From Blautia schinkii DSM 10518 (lineage in GTDB: Bacteria; Bacillota; Clostridia; Lachnospirales; Lachnospiraceae): DNA of 41,922 nt. Position 1 is the stretch's first letter, and every line of letters starts with the position of its first letter. Of the stretch, positions 17,741-26,158 are shown one piece after another. The notes beneath the pieces were generated by a model. The model searched no databases, was not told where the DNA came from, and worked only from the letters and a program-made list of their open reading frames with translations. The stretch spans positions 1 through 41,922 of the forward strand of contig JNKJ01000042.1 of the NCBI GenBank assembly GCA_000702025.1. The letters are read 5' to 3'. A program made the position numbers and the translations under genes.

Positions 17741-18990
17741 AAATCAATATCCATCTCCTTTATCGGCTCTGTGTCCTTCGTATTCTTCATAAAATCCATC
17801 GCCCGGAACCTCGCCAGCAAATCCTCTCCCTGCATCTTCTCCTCCCACTCCGTCAGCAGCATTTCCCTACATTCCAGAAGCCTGTTCCACGCCATCAGAT
17901 AAATCTCAATCAACGTCTCCTCATAAATGTGCCGGTTCCCACATCCCAGCACACCTTTCACCTTATACCGCTCACTACATTGCCACACTTTCCGGTCTCC
18001 GCTTGGTGTCCGCCATCCCTTCCTCGCAAAAGCCCTGTTACATTCCCCACAGATAATCTTACTGGAAAATGGGTTCGCCTCCGTGTTTTGGGAAAACCGT
18101 GTAATATTATGCTCCTCCAAATACCGCTCCCTCCGCTTCATTTCCAATTGTACACATTCCCAAATCCAAGGCTCTATAATCGCGTCATGGTCATCCTCAA
18201 TATAATACTGCTGTACTTCCCCCTCATTCTGCACCCGCTTCTTCGTCAGGAAGTCCACCGTGTAGCTTTTCTGCAGAAGCGTGTCTCCTTTATACTTTTC
18301 ATTTTCCAATGTACTGCCAATGGTCGTGGACTGCCATTTCGTCCCGCCATCCCAATTTATCACGCCTTCCCTCTCAAAAATCCGCTTCATATAATCAGTA
18401 GTCTTCCCCCAGAGGAACTCCATAAAAATCCGCTTTACAATCTTCGCCTGCTGTTTATTCACAATCAGTTTTCCATTCTCATCTGCATCATAACCAAGGA
18501 ACCGCTTGGTACTCATCTTATGCTGCCCAATCTCAAACCTCTTGCGGATCCCCCATGTGCTGTTCTCTGAAATATTCCTGCTTTCATCCTGCGCAAGGGA
18601 CGAAAGGATTGTAAGCAGAACTTCCCCCTTAGCATCCAAGGTGTCTATTGCTTCCTTTTCGAATGTCACCCCTATGCCAAGTCCTTTCAGTTCCCGCACA
18701 TAATTCAGGCAGTCCAGCGTATTTCTTGCAAACCGGGAGATGGACTTCGTGATAATCCGGTCAATCTTCCCTGCCCGGCAGTCCAGAATCATCCGGTTAA
18801 ATTCATCCCTTTTCTTGGTATTCGTACCAGAAATTCCTTCGTCCGCATATATTCCAGCACACTCATATTCCGGGTTACTGTTGATACTTTCCGTATAAAA
18901 CCGCACCTGGTTCTCATAGCTTAATAGCTGTTCTTCTTGGTCGGTACTCACCCGGCAGTACGCCGCCACCCGCAGTTTCTTCTTCTGCAC
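17725..18990 (-). CDS. Large serine recombinase, C-terminus altered by IS insertion
   Basis: 421 residues. The resolvase domain has the catalytic serine in AAYCRVSTDQ (S15), GISGTNTKKRDEFNRM, and ITKSISRFARNTLDCL. The PF07508-type recombinase domain follows, then a zinc ribbon (CGEC ... WQCSERYKVKGVLGCG). The start is GTG at 18988-18990 with GGGGAAGGG upstream; it overlaps the preceding recombinase gene by 43 bp. The final residues (TIIP, then TAA) are encoded by the inverted repeat of the IS1634-family element, so the usual C-terminal strand and tail are missing. Such enzymes integrate and excise elements between short att sites; this one is the best-preserved candidate for moving the array, if the truncation is tolerated. 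Confidence 0.85.
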   Translation of the reverse strand: MQKKKLRVAAYCRVSTDQEEQLLSYENQVRFYTESINSNPEYECAGIYADEGISGTNTKKRDEFNRMILDCRAGKIDRIITKSISRFARNTLDCLNYVRELKGLGIGVTFEKEAIDTLDAKGEVLLTILSSLAQDESRNISENSTWGIRKRFEIGQHKMSTKRFLGYDADENGKLIVNKQQAKIVKRIFMEFLWGKTTDYMKRIFEREGVINWDGGTKWQSTTIGSTLENEKYKGDTLLQKSYTVDFLTKKRVQNEGEVQQYYIEDDHDAIIEPWIWECVQLEMKRRERYLEEHNITRFSQNTEANPFSSKIICGECNRAFARKGWRTPSGDRKVWQCSERYKVKGVLGCGNRHIYEETLIEIYLMAWNRLLECREMLLTEWEEKMQGEDLLARFRAMDFMKNTKDTEPIKEMDIDLTIIP

Positions 18991-20189
18991 GGCATTCCCT
19001 TCCCCTGCTGTCGAATTCTGCTGGTATAACGGTAATATTTCTTGCCATTCCTGTAAACCTCCTCTGCCACCGTTGGTTCTATAATATCCTGCCGCGCTGC
19101 CGATTCATCCGGAATCCGCACGCCCGGACAGGCTTGCTTTCCCTCTTCAATATAAGTGGCGCAAAGCCACTCTACCTTCTTTTTATACCCTATCCTGCGC
19201 CGGAGTGTCTTTCCGTAATGCGGACAGTACAGCATTCCCGTCAAAGGATATCTGTTCTGGTATTTTTGTGTGTCACTCTGGGCAATGTTTCTGCCCCGTT
19301 TATTTTCTTCTATCTTTTCCTGCAGGGCATCCCAAACCTCCGTGCTCAAAATCGCCGGATGGCTGTCCTCCATATAATAACTCTGTACTTCCCCATGATT
19401 CCGTACCGTCTGGTTCCTTTTATCCTCCGGTGTGTAATATTTCTGCAAATGGAAATCCCCTTTGTATTTCTCATTTTTGAACATGCCTATAAACGAGCCG
19501 CCAGTCCACTTCCCTCCTGTCACAGACGGGACTCCCAAAAAATCTGCCAACTGCCCCAGACGGCTGGAACCTACTCCTAAAAGGTACATATCCGCAAAGA
19601 ACCTGACTGCCATTACCTCTTTATAATTGATGACCAGTTCCTCAAACTCATCCTTGTCATAACCCATGAACCGCTCCGTGTTAATCATGTACTCCCCACG
19701 TTCAAACTTCTTGCAGATAGACCATTTCCGGTTCTCCGACACATTCCTTCTTTCTTCCTCGGCAAATGAAGCGAGAACAGTGAGCATGACCTCACCGTCC
19801 CCGAATAATGTATTAATATTCTGTTCTTCAAAATAGACAGCAACTCCAATCAGCCGCAGCTCCCTTACCGTTTCCAGGAGAACTACTGTATTTCTGGCAA
19901 ACCGGGAAATGGACTTTGTGATGATTAAATCTATCTTGCCTTCCTTTGCCATCTGTACCATCCGCTGAAATTCCGGACGTTTCCTGCTGAAACCGGAGAT
20001 ACCCTGGTCTGCAAATACGCCGACAAACTCATATTCCGGATTGGCTTTCAGGGAACGTTCATAAGAGGATATCTGGTTTTCCAGGGATTCACCCTGTTTC
20101 CTGGAATCCGTGGAAACCCTGGCATAAGCACAGACACGTTTCTTTTTCGGTATTTTATTCTGTACCGGTTCCAACATCCGTATCCTCAT
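18948..20189 (-). CDS. Large serine recombinase, zinc-ribbon cysteine replaced
   Basis: 413 residues from ATG 20187-20189, which overlaps the upstream stop as ATGA and has GGGAGAAGG before it; a longer open frame to 20237 is less likely. The resolvase domain shows CAYARVSTDS (catalytic S26), GISGFSRKRPEFQRM and ITKSISRFARNTVVLL. The zinc ribbon reads LYCPHYGKTLRRR, with tyrosine where the second cysteine of the usual CPHC would be, followed by WLCATYIEEGKQACPG. Loss of one ligand may weaken DNA binding. In the TnpX/Ccr-type systems two large recombinases often act together, and the overlapping genes here suggest a functional pair. Confidence 0.85.
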   Translation of the reverse strand: MRIRMLEPVQNKIPKKKRVCAYARVSTDSRKQGESLENQISSYERSLKANPEYEFVGVFADQGISGFSRKRPEFQRMVQMAKEGKIDLIITKSISRFARNTVVLLETVRELRLIGVAVYFEEQNINTLFGDGEVMLTVLASFAEEERRNVSENRKWSICKKFERGEYMINTERFMGYDKDEFEELVINYKEVMAVRFFADMYLLGVGSSRLGQLADFLGVPSVTGGKWTGGSFIGMFKNEKYKGDFHLQKYYTPEDKRNQTVRNHGEVQSYYMEDSHPAILSTEVWDALQEKIEENKRGRNIAQSDTQKYQNRYPLTGMLYCPHYGKTLRRRIGYKKKVEWLCATYIEEGKQACPGVRIPDESAARQDIIEPTVAEEVYRNGKKYYRYTSRIRQQGKGMPCRRRNCGWRRTAG

Positions 20190-20518
20190 AAAACCTTCTC
20201 CCTTCCGAAGTATTCTTTTATAAACCTCTTCACACATTCATACTGCTTTCCTGCGTCTCCATCCTCATTGATACATATCACTGGCACCCCTGCTCTATCG
20301 CAAGCTTCCATAAATTCAAAGAACTGCCGCCAGTCACGGGCAATCATAGTGGCGTCCCTTGTGACTACCACCCGGACATGCCCGGCCTGAATTTCCTCAA
20401 TCAACTGCCGGAACGCTTTCTGGTTTGCGTCAACGCCACACGCTTCATCCCAAAAGAAATGTTCTTCCACCGTCTGCTTACCATAGCACCTGCGGAATGC
20501 TTCTCTCCCCAGTTCCAC
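20186..20518 (-). CDS. Short resolvase-like protein without catalytic motif, possibly 5'-truncated by a nonsense codon
   Basis: 110 residues from a GTG start. The core (FRQLIEEIQAGHVRVVVTRD, then MIARDWRQFFEFMEACDRAG and VPVICINEDG) follows the resolvase fold from the second strand on, but the N-terminal strand with the Y-x-R-x-S catalytic motif is absent. Directly upstream, and in the same frame, lies MEDYYRAIHWDYGYEN ended by TAG at 20519-20521, with ATG at 20567-20569. That upstream peptide looks like the lost N-terminus, so the gene may be nonsense-mutated. It is the first of three recombinase-type genes and overlaps the next as ATGA. A non-catalytic partner role for the recombinases is possible. 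Confidence 0.6.
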   Translation of the reverse strand: MELGREAFRRCYGKQTVEEHFFWDEACGVDANQKAFRQLIEEIQAGHVRVVVTRDATMIARDWRQFFEFMEACDRAGVPVICINEDGDAGKQYECVKRFIKEYFGREKVL

Positions 20519-20687
20519 CTAATTCTCATATCCATAATCCCAGTGTATGGCTCTGTAATAATCTTCCATGTTTAAGATATTCTGTTAAGCTGAAAAATCT
20601 TTCACACTTGAGTCCATAAACAAGATATGACTTCAAAAAAGTATCCTTATCGTTTCATTTTAAAATATTTAGATACTATTTTATCAT

Positions 20688-20770
20688 TTTCGGCAAAATT
20701 TGACGCAGACCTCGCAATGGGTAGAGGTGGTGATTCGGATACCAGAAAGACGCAATTCGGTCTTGACGGA
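20688..20770. repeat. Attachment-like site B: right end of E4 and left end of E3
   Basis: The minus-strand core CCCATTGCGAGGTC encodes HCEV and continues in the RlmD frame as CVKFCRK and a stop. To the right (20717-20770) the sequence matches the left end at site A at 50 of 54 positions. To the left (20688-20720) it matches the same side of site 2 at about 25 of 33 positions. This is the pattern expected where two integrated elements of one family abut. Confidence 0.55.
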
Positions 20771-20807
20771 GCCATTATAATTCCTGTCAATATAAAAACT
20801 AAGCCTT

Positions 20808-21825
20808 TTAACACTTATCTATCATGTCTTTTACTGCCTTATCAAAATCTGATTCGATAGGTTGTGTTTTATTAAAAATATAGTACTCCTTTTGTGCCTT
20901 TTCTATTGCCTGCTTATGTGATATTCGACCATTATCCTTTAGAATTTTATATTGCCTGAATTCAAGAAATGCATTAACACTCTTTTCAAATTCAGACATG
21001 GTAAATACATTTTCCCGTTCAATCAAATCTTCGATATAATCAAAATATCCTGTAACAGCACGTTCCAACTGCCGAATTTGCTTCTCATCAAGATAATTTT
21101 TTGCAATAACCACATCTGATTTTATGACTCTTCCATCTGGAGCATTTTTCCATGTTGTCAGCCCCATATGTTCTTTATGATGGTCAGCAGACTTATATAC
21201 AATCTCCGCCGCCGTCTGATTTGTAATAGCATAGTGGAACTTGTTTTGTATAGGGCATAAAAATGATAAGCATCTTCTGATTCTTTTGTATAATCAATAC
21301 TGCATTCAGCAAATATATCTGTTATCTGCTGCCATATTCTACGTTCGCTTGCTCGGATGGAGCGAACCATTTCAAGAAGTTCTCTAAAATAGTCCTTTCC
21401 AAAAGCGGCACGTCCCTGCTTTAGCCTCTCATCATCAAGTACAAATCCCTTTTGCATATACTCTTTCAGAACCTTAGTCGCCCATATTCTGAACTGTGTA
21501 GCCTTTTTAGAATTTACTCTATATCCAACAGATATAATCGCGTCAACATTATAAAAATTAGTCTCCGAAATCTGTGTTTTTCCCTCAATAGCGCCATGCT
21601 AGTGGTTATTTTCATTTTGGAAATAACCACTTCTTCATCCAATTCACCATCCATAAAAATATTCTTTAAATGCTTACTAATTGCCGGTACTTGAACACCA
21701 AATAACTCCGCCATCGTTTTTTGGGTAACCCATAGAGTTTCATCCTTTATATATGCATTTATAGATACATCTCCTTCCTTAGCAGTGTACAGCACCATTT
21801 CCATCTGTTTTGAAAATTCATCCAT
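20808..21825 (-). pseudogene. rhuM: RhuM-family gene (rhuM-like), two frameshifts
   Basis: Three pieces in order make one RhuM protein of about 335 residues. 21825-21600 has VLYTAKEGDVSINAYIKDET, LWVTQKTMAELFGVQVPAIS and KHLKNIF. After a shift near 21597, GAIEGKTQISETNFYNVDAI, ISVGYRVNSKKATQFRIWAT and KVLKEYMQKGFVLDDERLKQ follow. After a second shift near 21240, NKFHYAITNQTAAEIVYKSA, DHHKEHMGLTTWKNAPDGR and a helical C-terminus to 20808 follow. RhuM proteins were first described from a Salmonella pathogenicity island and are common in mobile and defence islands; their function is unclear. The two shifts make the gene non-functional. It is the only cargo between sites B and 2. Confidence 0.82.
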
Positions 21826-21854
21826 AATAATTTTCCTTCATACACTAATTCTGC

Positions 21855-22034
21855 TTTCGACAAATCTCGACACAAACCTCGCAGTGCGGTGGAACGGATA
21901 TTTTATACTACATGAAAAAAGCATATTCATTACAAAATGGTTGGGTATATTTCTTCGTCAATTTTACTTCTCATACCTCTTTTGAACAAAAATCACCCCT
22001 TTATAAATAAATTTACCCCTTTTAATACCCCTCC
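21855..22034. repeat. Attachment-like site 2 and left end of E2
   Basis: The minus-strand core CCGCACTGCGAGGTT (21875-21889) encodes HCEV and continues CVEICRKQN and a stop. To its right, TTTTATACTACAT at 21901-21913 and AAAATCACCCCTTTAT with a run of ACCCC-rich sequence up to about 22034 resemble the sequence right of site 1 (24113-24240), in the same order and orientation. No gene is visible between 21890 and 22190; it is AT-rich element-end DNA. Confidence 0.55.
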
Positions 22035-22194
22035 CATAAAAACAACTCTTTCTTTAAGCAAAGTCATTTTGATTTTTCATTGTCATATTCCAGTGCCTCA
22101 TATTCACTTTATATTTCCCAAGAATGCTTTTCTTCACTTCGAAAATAGCCTATACTTTAACGCAATACATTGATATATATCAGATTACCAATAA

Positions 22195-22408
22195 TTAAAT
22201 TTCAGGCATTTTTTCCTTTATTTCTTTAAATTTAATATTTTGCTTTTCTACCTCTTCTATTTCTTTTCTCAAGTTAAATTTAATAATAGGCTTCTCATCA
22301 TACATTCATTCTTTATCTTCAAAACTATTAGCAAATAATTCTAATTTATCATTTAAAACACTTTTATATGGTAACTTGGAATTGCCCCATTTATATAAAT
22401 ACCTGTCG
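22195..22408 (-). pseudogene. Unrecognised coding remnant with one internal stop
   Basis: A minus-strand frame reads RYLYKWGNSKLPYKSVLNDK, LELFANSFEDKE, an in-frame TGA, MYDEKPIIKFNLRKEIEEVE and KQNIKFKEIKEKMPEI and a stop at 22195. The lysine- and glutamate-rich second half would be helical. It overlaps the last codons of the DUF4238 gene in another frame, so it lacks a start of its own and is probably the 3' end of a broken gene. I do not recognise a family. Confidence 0.35.
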
Positions 22409-23248
22409 CGACGCCTGAATCATTTGTCCATAATTGTGAAAGTCAATTATCTCTTTTGTACCATCAATAATACAATCTGCATATTCACCAAAATCATCTA
22501 ACTTAGTATTATTAGAAGGAAGAATCATCAAAAACAGCTGCGTTGATATAGGAAAAAAAATAAAATTATTGCTATCAGTAATATAATTATCTTCAAATTT
22601 ATATGATTTTAGTTTTTCATTATATAGAACAACTGGATTATCACTTGTAAAAATTTTTTTATCATTAAGCTTAGATCTAATTAAAATCCAATTTCTATCT
22701 ATTAATATTTGGCGAGAAACATTTAATGTAATTTCGTGGTTTGCTAATTCAAGATATTGATTTTTAGCAAATGCCTCTAACCCTATTTTAGAAATATAAG
22801 TTTCTCCTGTTCGATCTTTTAACAAATCCAACTTTTCTTTTGTACTTTTTAAAATAAGTGGAATCTTAGGACTAAAAAAATTATAACTATGCCTTCTCCA
22901 CTTTTCTGTTCGAAAGAGTTGTGTAATAATAATTATTGACATCTTGTTTTTAAGTTCATCCGCCAAAATTTTCTCCGTAGATTTTAACTTAGTACTTTTA
23001 TTTATGATTTTCTCAAATGTTTCTGGCAAACTATTTTCTACATTCATAGAATAAAACTCTTCCCAAATTAACTCATTGTTTCTTAAATAATCTCGATAAA
23101 AATCTCTCTTAACAGCTAAATCTTTGGGAGATGCATAATATTCACAAATTTTCAATTTGTCAAATACCTTAATTTTACCACTATCATTAACAAAATATTT
23201 TAAATAGCACTGGGGAACAATATGATGTCTTCTGGGTATATTATTCAC
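22391..23248 (-). CDS. DUF4238 domain protein, cargo of element E2
   Basis: 285 residues starting at GTG with AAGGAGATATAA before it. Family hallmarks are PRRHHIVPQCYLKYFVN at the start (HHIVPQ) and IFTSDNPVVLYN near residue 200. DUF4238 proteins are widespread, often in phage-defence or mobile contexts; no activity is firmly established, though the conserved histidines and acidic residues suggest a nuclease-like enzyme. The gene is very AT-rich compared with pcrA or azlC, consistent with foreign origin. It is the only intact gene of E2, so it is the probable functional cargo. Confidence 0.8.
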   Translation of the reverse strand: MNNIPRRHHIVPQCYLKYFVNDSGKIKVFDKLKICEYYASPKDLAVKRDFYRDYLRNNELIWEEFYSMNVENSLPETFEKIINKSTKLKSTEKILADELKNKMSIIIITQLFRTEKWRRHSYNFFSPKIPLILKSTKEKLDLLKDRTGETYISKIGLEAFAKNQYLELANHEITLNVSRQILIDRNWILIRSKLNDKKIFTSDNPVVLYNEKLKSYKFEDNYITDSNNFIFFPISTQLFLMILPSNNTKLDDFGEYADCIIDGTKEIIDFHNYGQMIQASRQVFI

Positions 23249-23339
23249 TTATATCTCCTTAATTACAAATATTAAACTATTCTTCTCTATAAATAAATTT
23301 GATTTCACATATATTTTTTCCACCGATGTTATCATCTAA

Positions 23340-23778
23340 TTAATCATCAGTCATTAAAAATCCTTCTTTTTCGTAAAATTTTCTTGCTTTCAGGTTTTCT
23401 TCTAGACTCCACAAAAATATACATCTATAATCTATTTTCTTCAACTCGACAATAACTGAGTCAAAGAGGATTTTACCAAAACCTCTGCCCATATAATCCG
23501 ATAATAGATAAATAGAAATAATTTCTCTCCACCCGTCAAACTGATTAAAACGTGATTCACAAAAACTACTTGTTCCCACACTCCTCCGTTATCACCGCAA
23601 ACCAGCATACCCCAATTTGATTTTTCTAAATTCATAATCCAGCTGTCTTCTGGAATCGATTCAAGATAATCCTGTAGTATTATGCCTTTATATACATATA
23701 TCCAACTTTTAATCATTTATCCTGCTGATTATCATTTTGTCATCAATAGGCGTAATATACCGGACCTCCGCAACTTCC
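23340..23778 (-). pseudogene. GNAT-family N-acetyltransferase, frameshifted
   Basis: Three pieces align to one GNAT protein. Near 23778, VRYITPIDDKMIISRI is followed by a shift. 23716-23580 then gives KSWIYVYKGIILQDYLESIP and EDSWIMNLEKSNWGMLVCGD. After another shift, SSFCESRFNQFDGWREIISI, YLLSDYMGRGFGKILFDSVI (the acetyl-CoA-binding GRGFGK motif) and ENLKARKFYEKEGFLMTDD follow. The order and motifs are those of RimI-like acetyltransferases of about 155 residues. At least two shifts make it inactive. It lies upstream of DUF4238 within E2. Confidence 0.75.
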
Positions 23779-23905
23779 TATATTTTCTCTAAGTCCAGTT
23801 TACTACACTTAAGGTAAACCGTTCATAATAAGAGTAGTATTTGGAATGTGAAAGAAGTGGCCGACCATGTTTTTGCAACATAGTATATCTTTTGCTAAAC
23901 AGTAC

Positions 23906-24240
23906 GGGTTTTGCCGAATTCTTTCTTTTTCCTGACACCTCTTCATTTTCAAGCCAGCCAGCGTTATCCCCGTCCCCCTATCTGCGGAAACATATTCATC
24001 TCACCATCAGCAAAAACACAACTCCTTTCCCGCTAAAAATCCCTCAAACCGCCTAGAATCAAGCTTTCCGCACCAGCAACGCCACTGTCTCCACATGCGG
24101 TGAAAGTTTTTTCTTATACTACATAGCAAAAGAATTTGTTATAAAAGTGCGATGGGTAAGTTTAATCTGTTCTGTCCATTCACCCCACTTACCCCATTTT
24201 AATTAAAATCACCCCTTTATGAAGTAAAATACCCCTTTAA
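23906..24240. repeat. Attachment-like site 1: right end of E2 and left end of E1
   Basis: 23906-24100 resembles 25961-26158 over about 195 bp, including the CCCCGTCCCCCTATCTGCGG segment and a minus-strand RlmD-like tail HVETVALLVRKA with stop TGA. The core is CCGCATGTGGAGACA on the minus strand (24086-24100). From 24101 the sequence resembles the left end of E2 (TTCTTATACTACATAG, then AAAATCACCCCTTTAT). The arrangement is therefore the right end of one cassette followed by the left end of a related one. Confidence 0.6.
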
Positions 24241-24294
24241 CAAATTTTTCACATAAATTATGTGGTAGATAAATATGAAGCTTTTTTTCATAGG

Positions 24295-25860
24295 TTATTT
24301 ACTTACCGACATCAATATTTGTTCAACTTTATCTAAAAGGTAATCCGATGGTTCCTCACCATTTTCCTTCATATATATCATTTTTATTAAATCATTATCA
24401 TCCAAGCTAATAATTAATTTTGCACTTTCTTTTAAACACCCTAAAGTTGCCTTCTGGGCATTTGAATCAAACCCCTTTCGTGAAATAATGAAAGCCACAT
24501 TCCTTAGCGCGACAGGGAATAAGTATTTTTCTGTAATATATATTAAGTTTTGTGAAATGTAATCCGAATAATTTTTATATTCAAAAACAACAAATTTTGT
24601 ATGATAAAATGTTATAAGAAATTTCCAAAACTCCGTTGTCCCTTTTAACGAGCACAACAAATCCATACGGAACATCTCATCATCTGTTTTATGCTGTTCT
24701 GAAATTTTAAAAAACTCTGTGTCAAATAGATATTTTATTATTTCTGTGCAAATTTTTTCATACTTCTTATCTGCATTATCCAACCTACCCGATTTACATT
24801 TTTCCAGCTTCTCTTGAAAAACTTCTACATAAGATATTGTCTCTTCATCTATTGTAATATCATTTGTTTCTACTTTTATATTTATTGGTTTTTTTGCTTC
24901 TACTTCCAAAGTGGAGTATGGAATGCAACTTGTCAATAATTGCAATAGAGCCTTGTTTTCCTCACATAAATATATCAAATTACCTATATCCCATATTTCC
25001 ACATCGAATCTATCAAAAATTTCTCTTTGTGAATCTTCATCGATTTCGCATGGCATGACAATAACAAAAGAAATTTCTTCAGCTAGATTATTAGAAAGCA
25101 TAATCTGTTTATATTGCAAAATTTGCTTTAAAGCATTATTAAGAATAACCTTTGAATTGTATAAACTTCTGTAAGACTTCACTTCTATAACTATTTTTTT
25201 ATCTTTTTCAGCAACTATATCTGCTCGCATACTACTTTTAGGCTCGTTGGATATTTTTACTTCTCTTAAAATATTTTTATATCCTTGATAATCTAATAAT
25301 TTTATTAAAAAACGCTCTATAAATTCTCTTTCAGCTATATCTTCATTATAACCATCGTTTATTGCATCTTTGATCGTATATGTATATAAACATTCTGCAT
25401 CATAAAACCAATCTTCAGATGATTCTAAATTTTGCAGCACACCTAAAGCCTTTATATGTTCTATATTCAACAGTTCAAGGCAACTTTCCTTTTTTAAAAA
25501 TTGAGCCTCATCACAAATCATAAAATTAAATCGGCTAAAATTCAATCTGTTTTTAATAACATCTTGATATGTCGTAATTAGAATTTTTTGTTCTTTTAGT
25601 TCATGTACATGTGTTGCTATACTCACATCTTCAATCATTTGAAATACTACAGTTTTTATCTGCTCACACAGCATAGACCTCGATGACAGAATTAGTATAG
25701 ACGCATTATTATTTTTTAATATTGTTTGTATTGCAGCCGCAATAATTACCGTTTTACCAAGCCCTGTTGATATATACATTTTGGCTTTACATTTATCAGA
25801 TTTGAAAAATTCATATATATTTTCAACCGCCTCTTTTTGATAATATCGAAGATTTTCCAT
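24295..25860 (-). CDS. Truncated helicase fused to two PD-(D/E)XK nuclease-like domains, cargo of element E1
   Basis: 521 residues from ATG 25858-25860 (AAGGGAAG upstream; a GTG at 25869 is also open; numbering below is from the GTG). The N-terminus is the first RecA domain of a DEAD/DEAH-type helicase: STGLGKT (34-40), ILITTYQDV, and ICDEAQF (118-124, DEAQ). The usual TAT motif is replaced (ALGVLQN) and motifs IV-VI are absent, so it cannot be a complete helicase. Next comes RADIVAEKDKKIVIEVKSYR (D217, E229-V-K231) and QILQYKQ. A C-terminal restriction-like domain carries KYEKICTEIIKYLFD, RMDLLC (D403) and FVVFEYKNYS (E430-Y-K432). By architecture this is a single-gene defence effector candidate. 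It is AT-rich and alone in E1. Confidence 0.75.
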   Translation of the reverse strand: MENLRYYQKEAVENIYEFFKSDKCKAKMYISTGLGKTVIIAAAIQTILKNNNASILILSSRSMLCEQIKTVVFQMIEDVSIATHVHELKEQKILITTYQDVIKNRLNFSRFNFMICDEAQFLKKESCLELLNIEHIKALGVLQNLESSEDWFYDAECLYTYTIKDAINDGYNEDIAEREFIERFLIKLLDYQGYKNILREVKISNEPKSSMRADIVAEKDKKIVIEVKSYRSLYNSKVILNNALKQILQYKQIMLSNNLAEEISFVIVMPCEIDEDSQREIFDRFDVEIWDIGNLIYLCEENKALLQLLTSCIPYSTLEVEAKKPINIKVETNDITIDEETISYVEVFQEKLEKCKSGRLDNADKKYEKICTEIIKYLFDTEFFKISEQHKTDDEMFRMDLLCSLKGTTEFWKFLITFYHTKFVVFEYKNYSDYISQNLIYITEKYLFPVALRNVAFIISRKGFDSNAQKATLGCLKESAKLIISLDDNDLIKMIYMKENGEEPSDYLLDKVEQILMSVSK

Positions 25861-25960
25861 ATACGTCACTTCCCTTCTACTGCCATCCTCATGTATCTTT
25901 ACCTTACTAATTATTATCCCTTATCTGTCCCTATCTAATTGCTTTAATAAGGCGATATAT

Positions 25961-26158
25961 GGGTTTTGCCAAATTGTATCTTTTCTCCAACAAAACTCTC
26001 ATTTTCAAACTCTCCGGCATTATCCCCCGTCCCCCTATCTGCGGAAACTTATCCATCTCACCATCCGCAAAAACACAACTCCATTTCCCGCAAAAATCCC
26101 TCAACCCCGCCTGGAATCAAGGTTTCCGCACCAGCAACACGGCGGTCTCGCAGTGCAC
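25961..26158. repeat. Attachment-like site 0 and right end of E1 at the rlmD 3' end
   Basis: This segment contains the last codons of rlmD and about 150 bp beyond its stop. It resembles 23906-24100, the right end of E2. The minus-strand core GTGCACTGCGAGACC (26144-26158) encodes VHCET in RlmD. It implies that the last dozen codons of the present rlmD were supplied by E1 on integration. Confidence 0.6.

Noticed and set aside
16018..17746. Target-site duplication of the IS1634-family element
   Set aside because: ATAATA on the left and AAATCA on the right do not match, so I do not claim a duplication.
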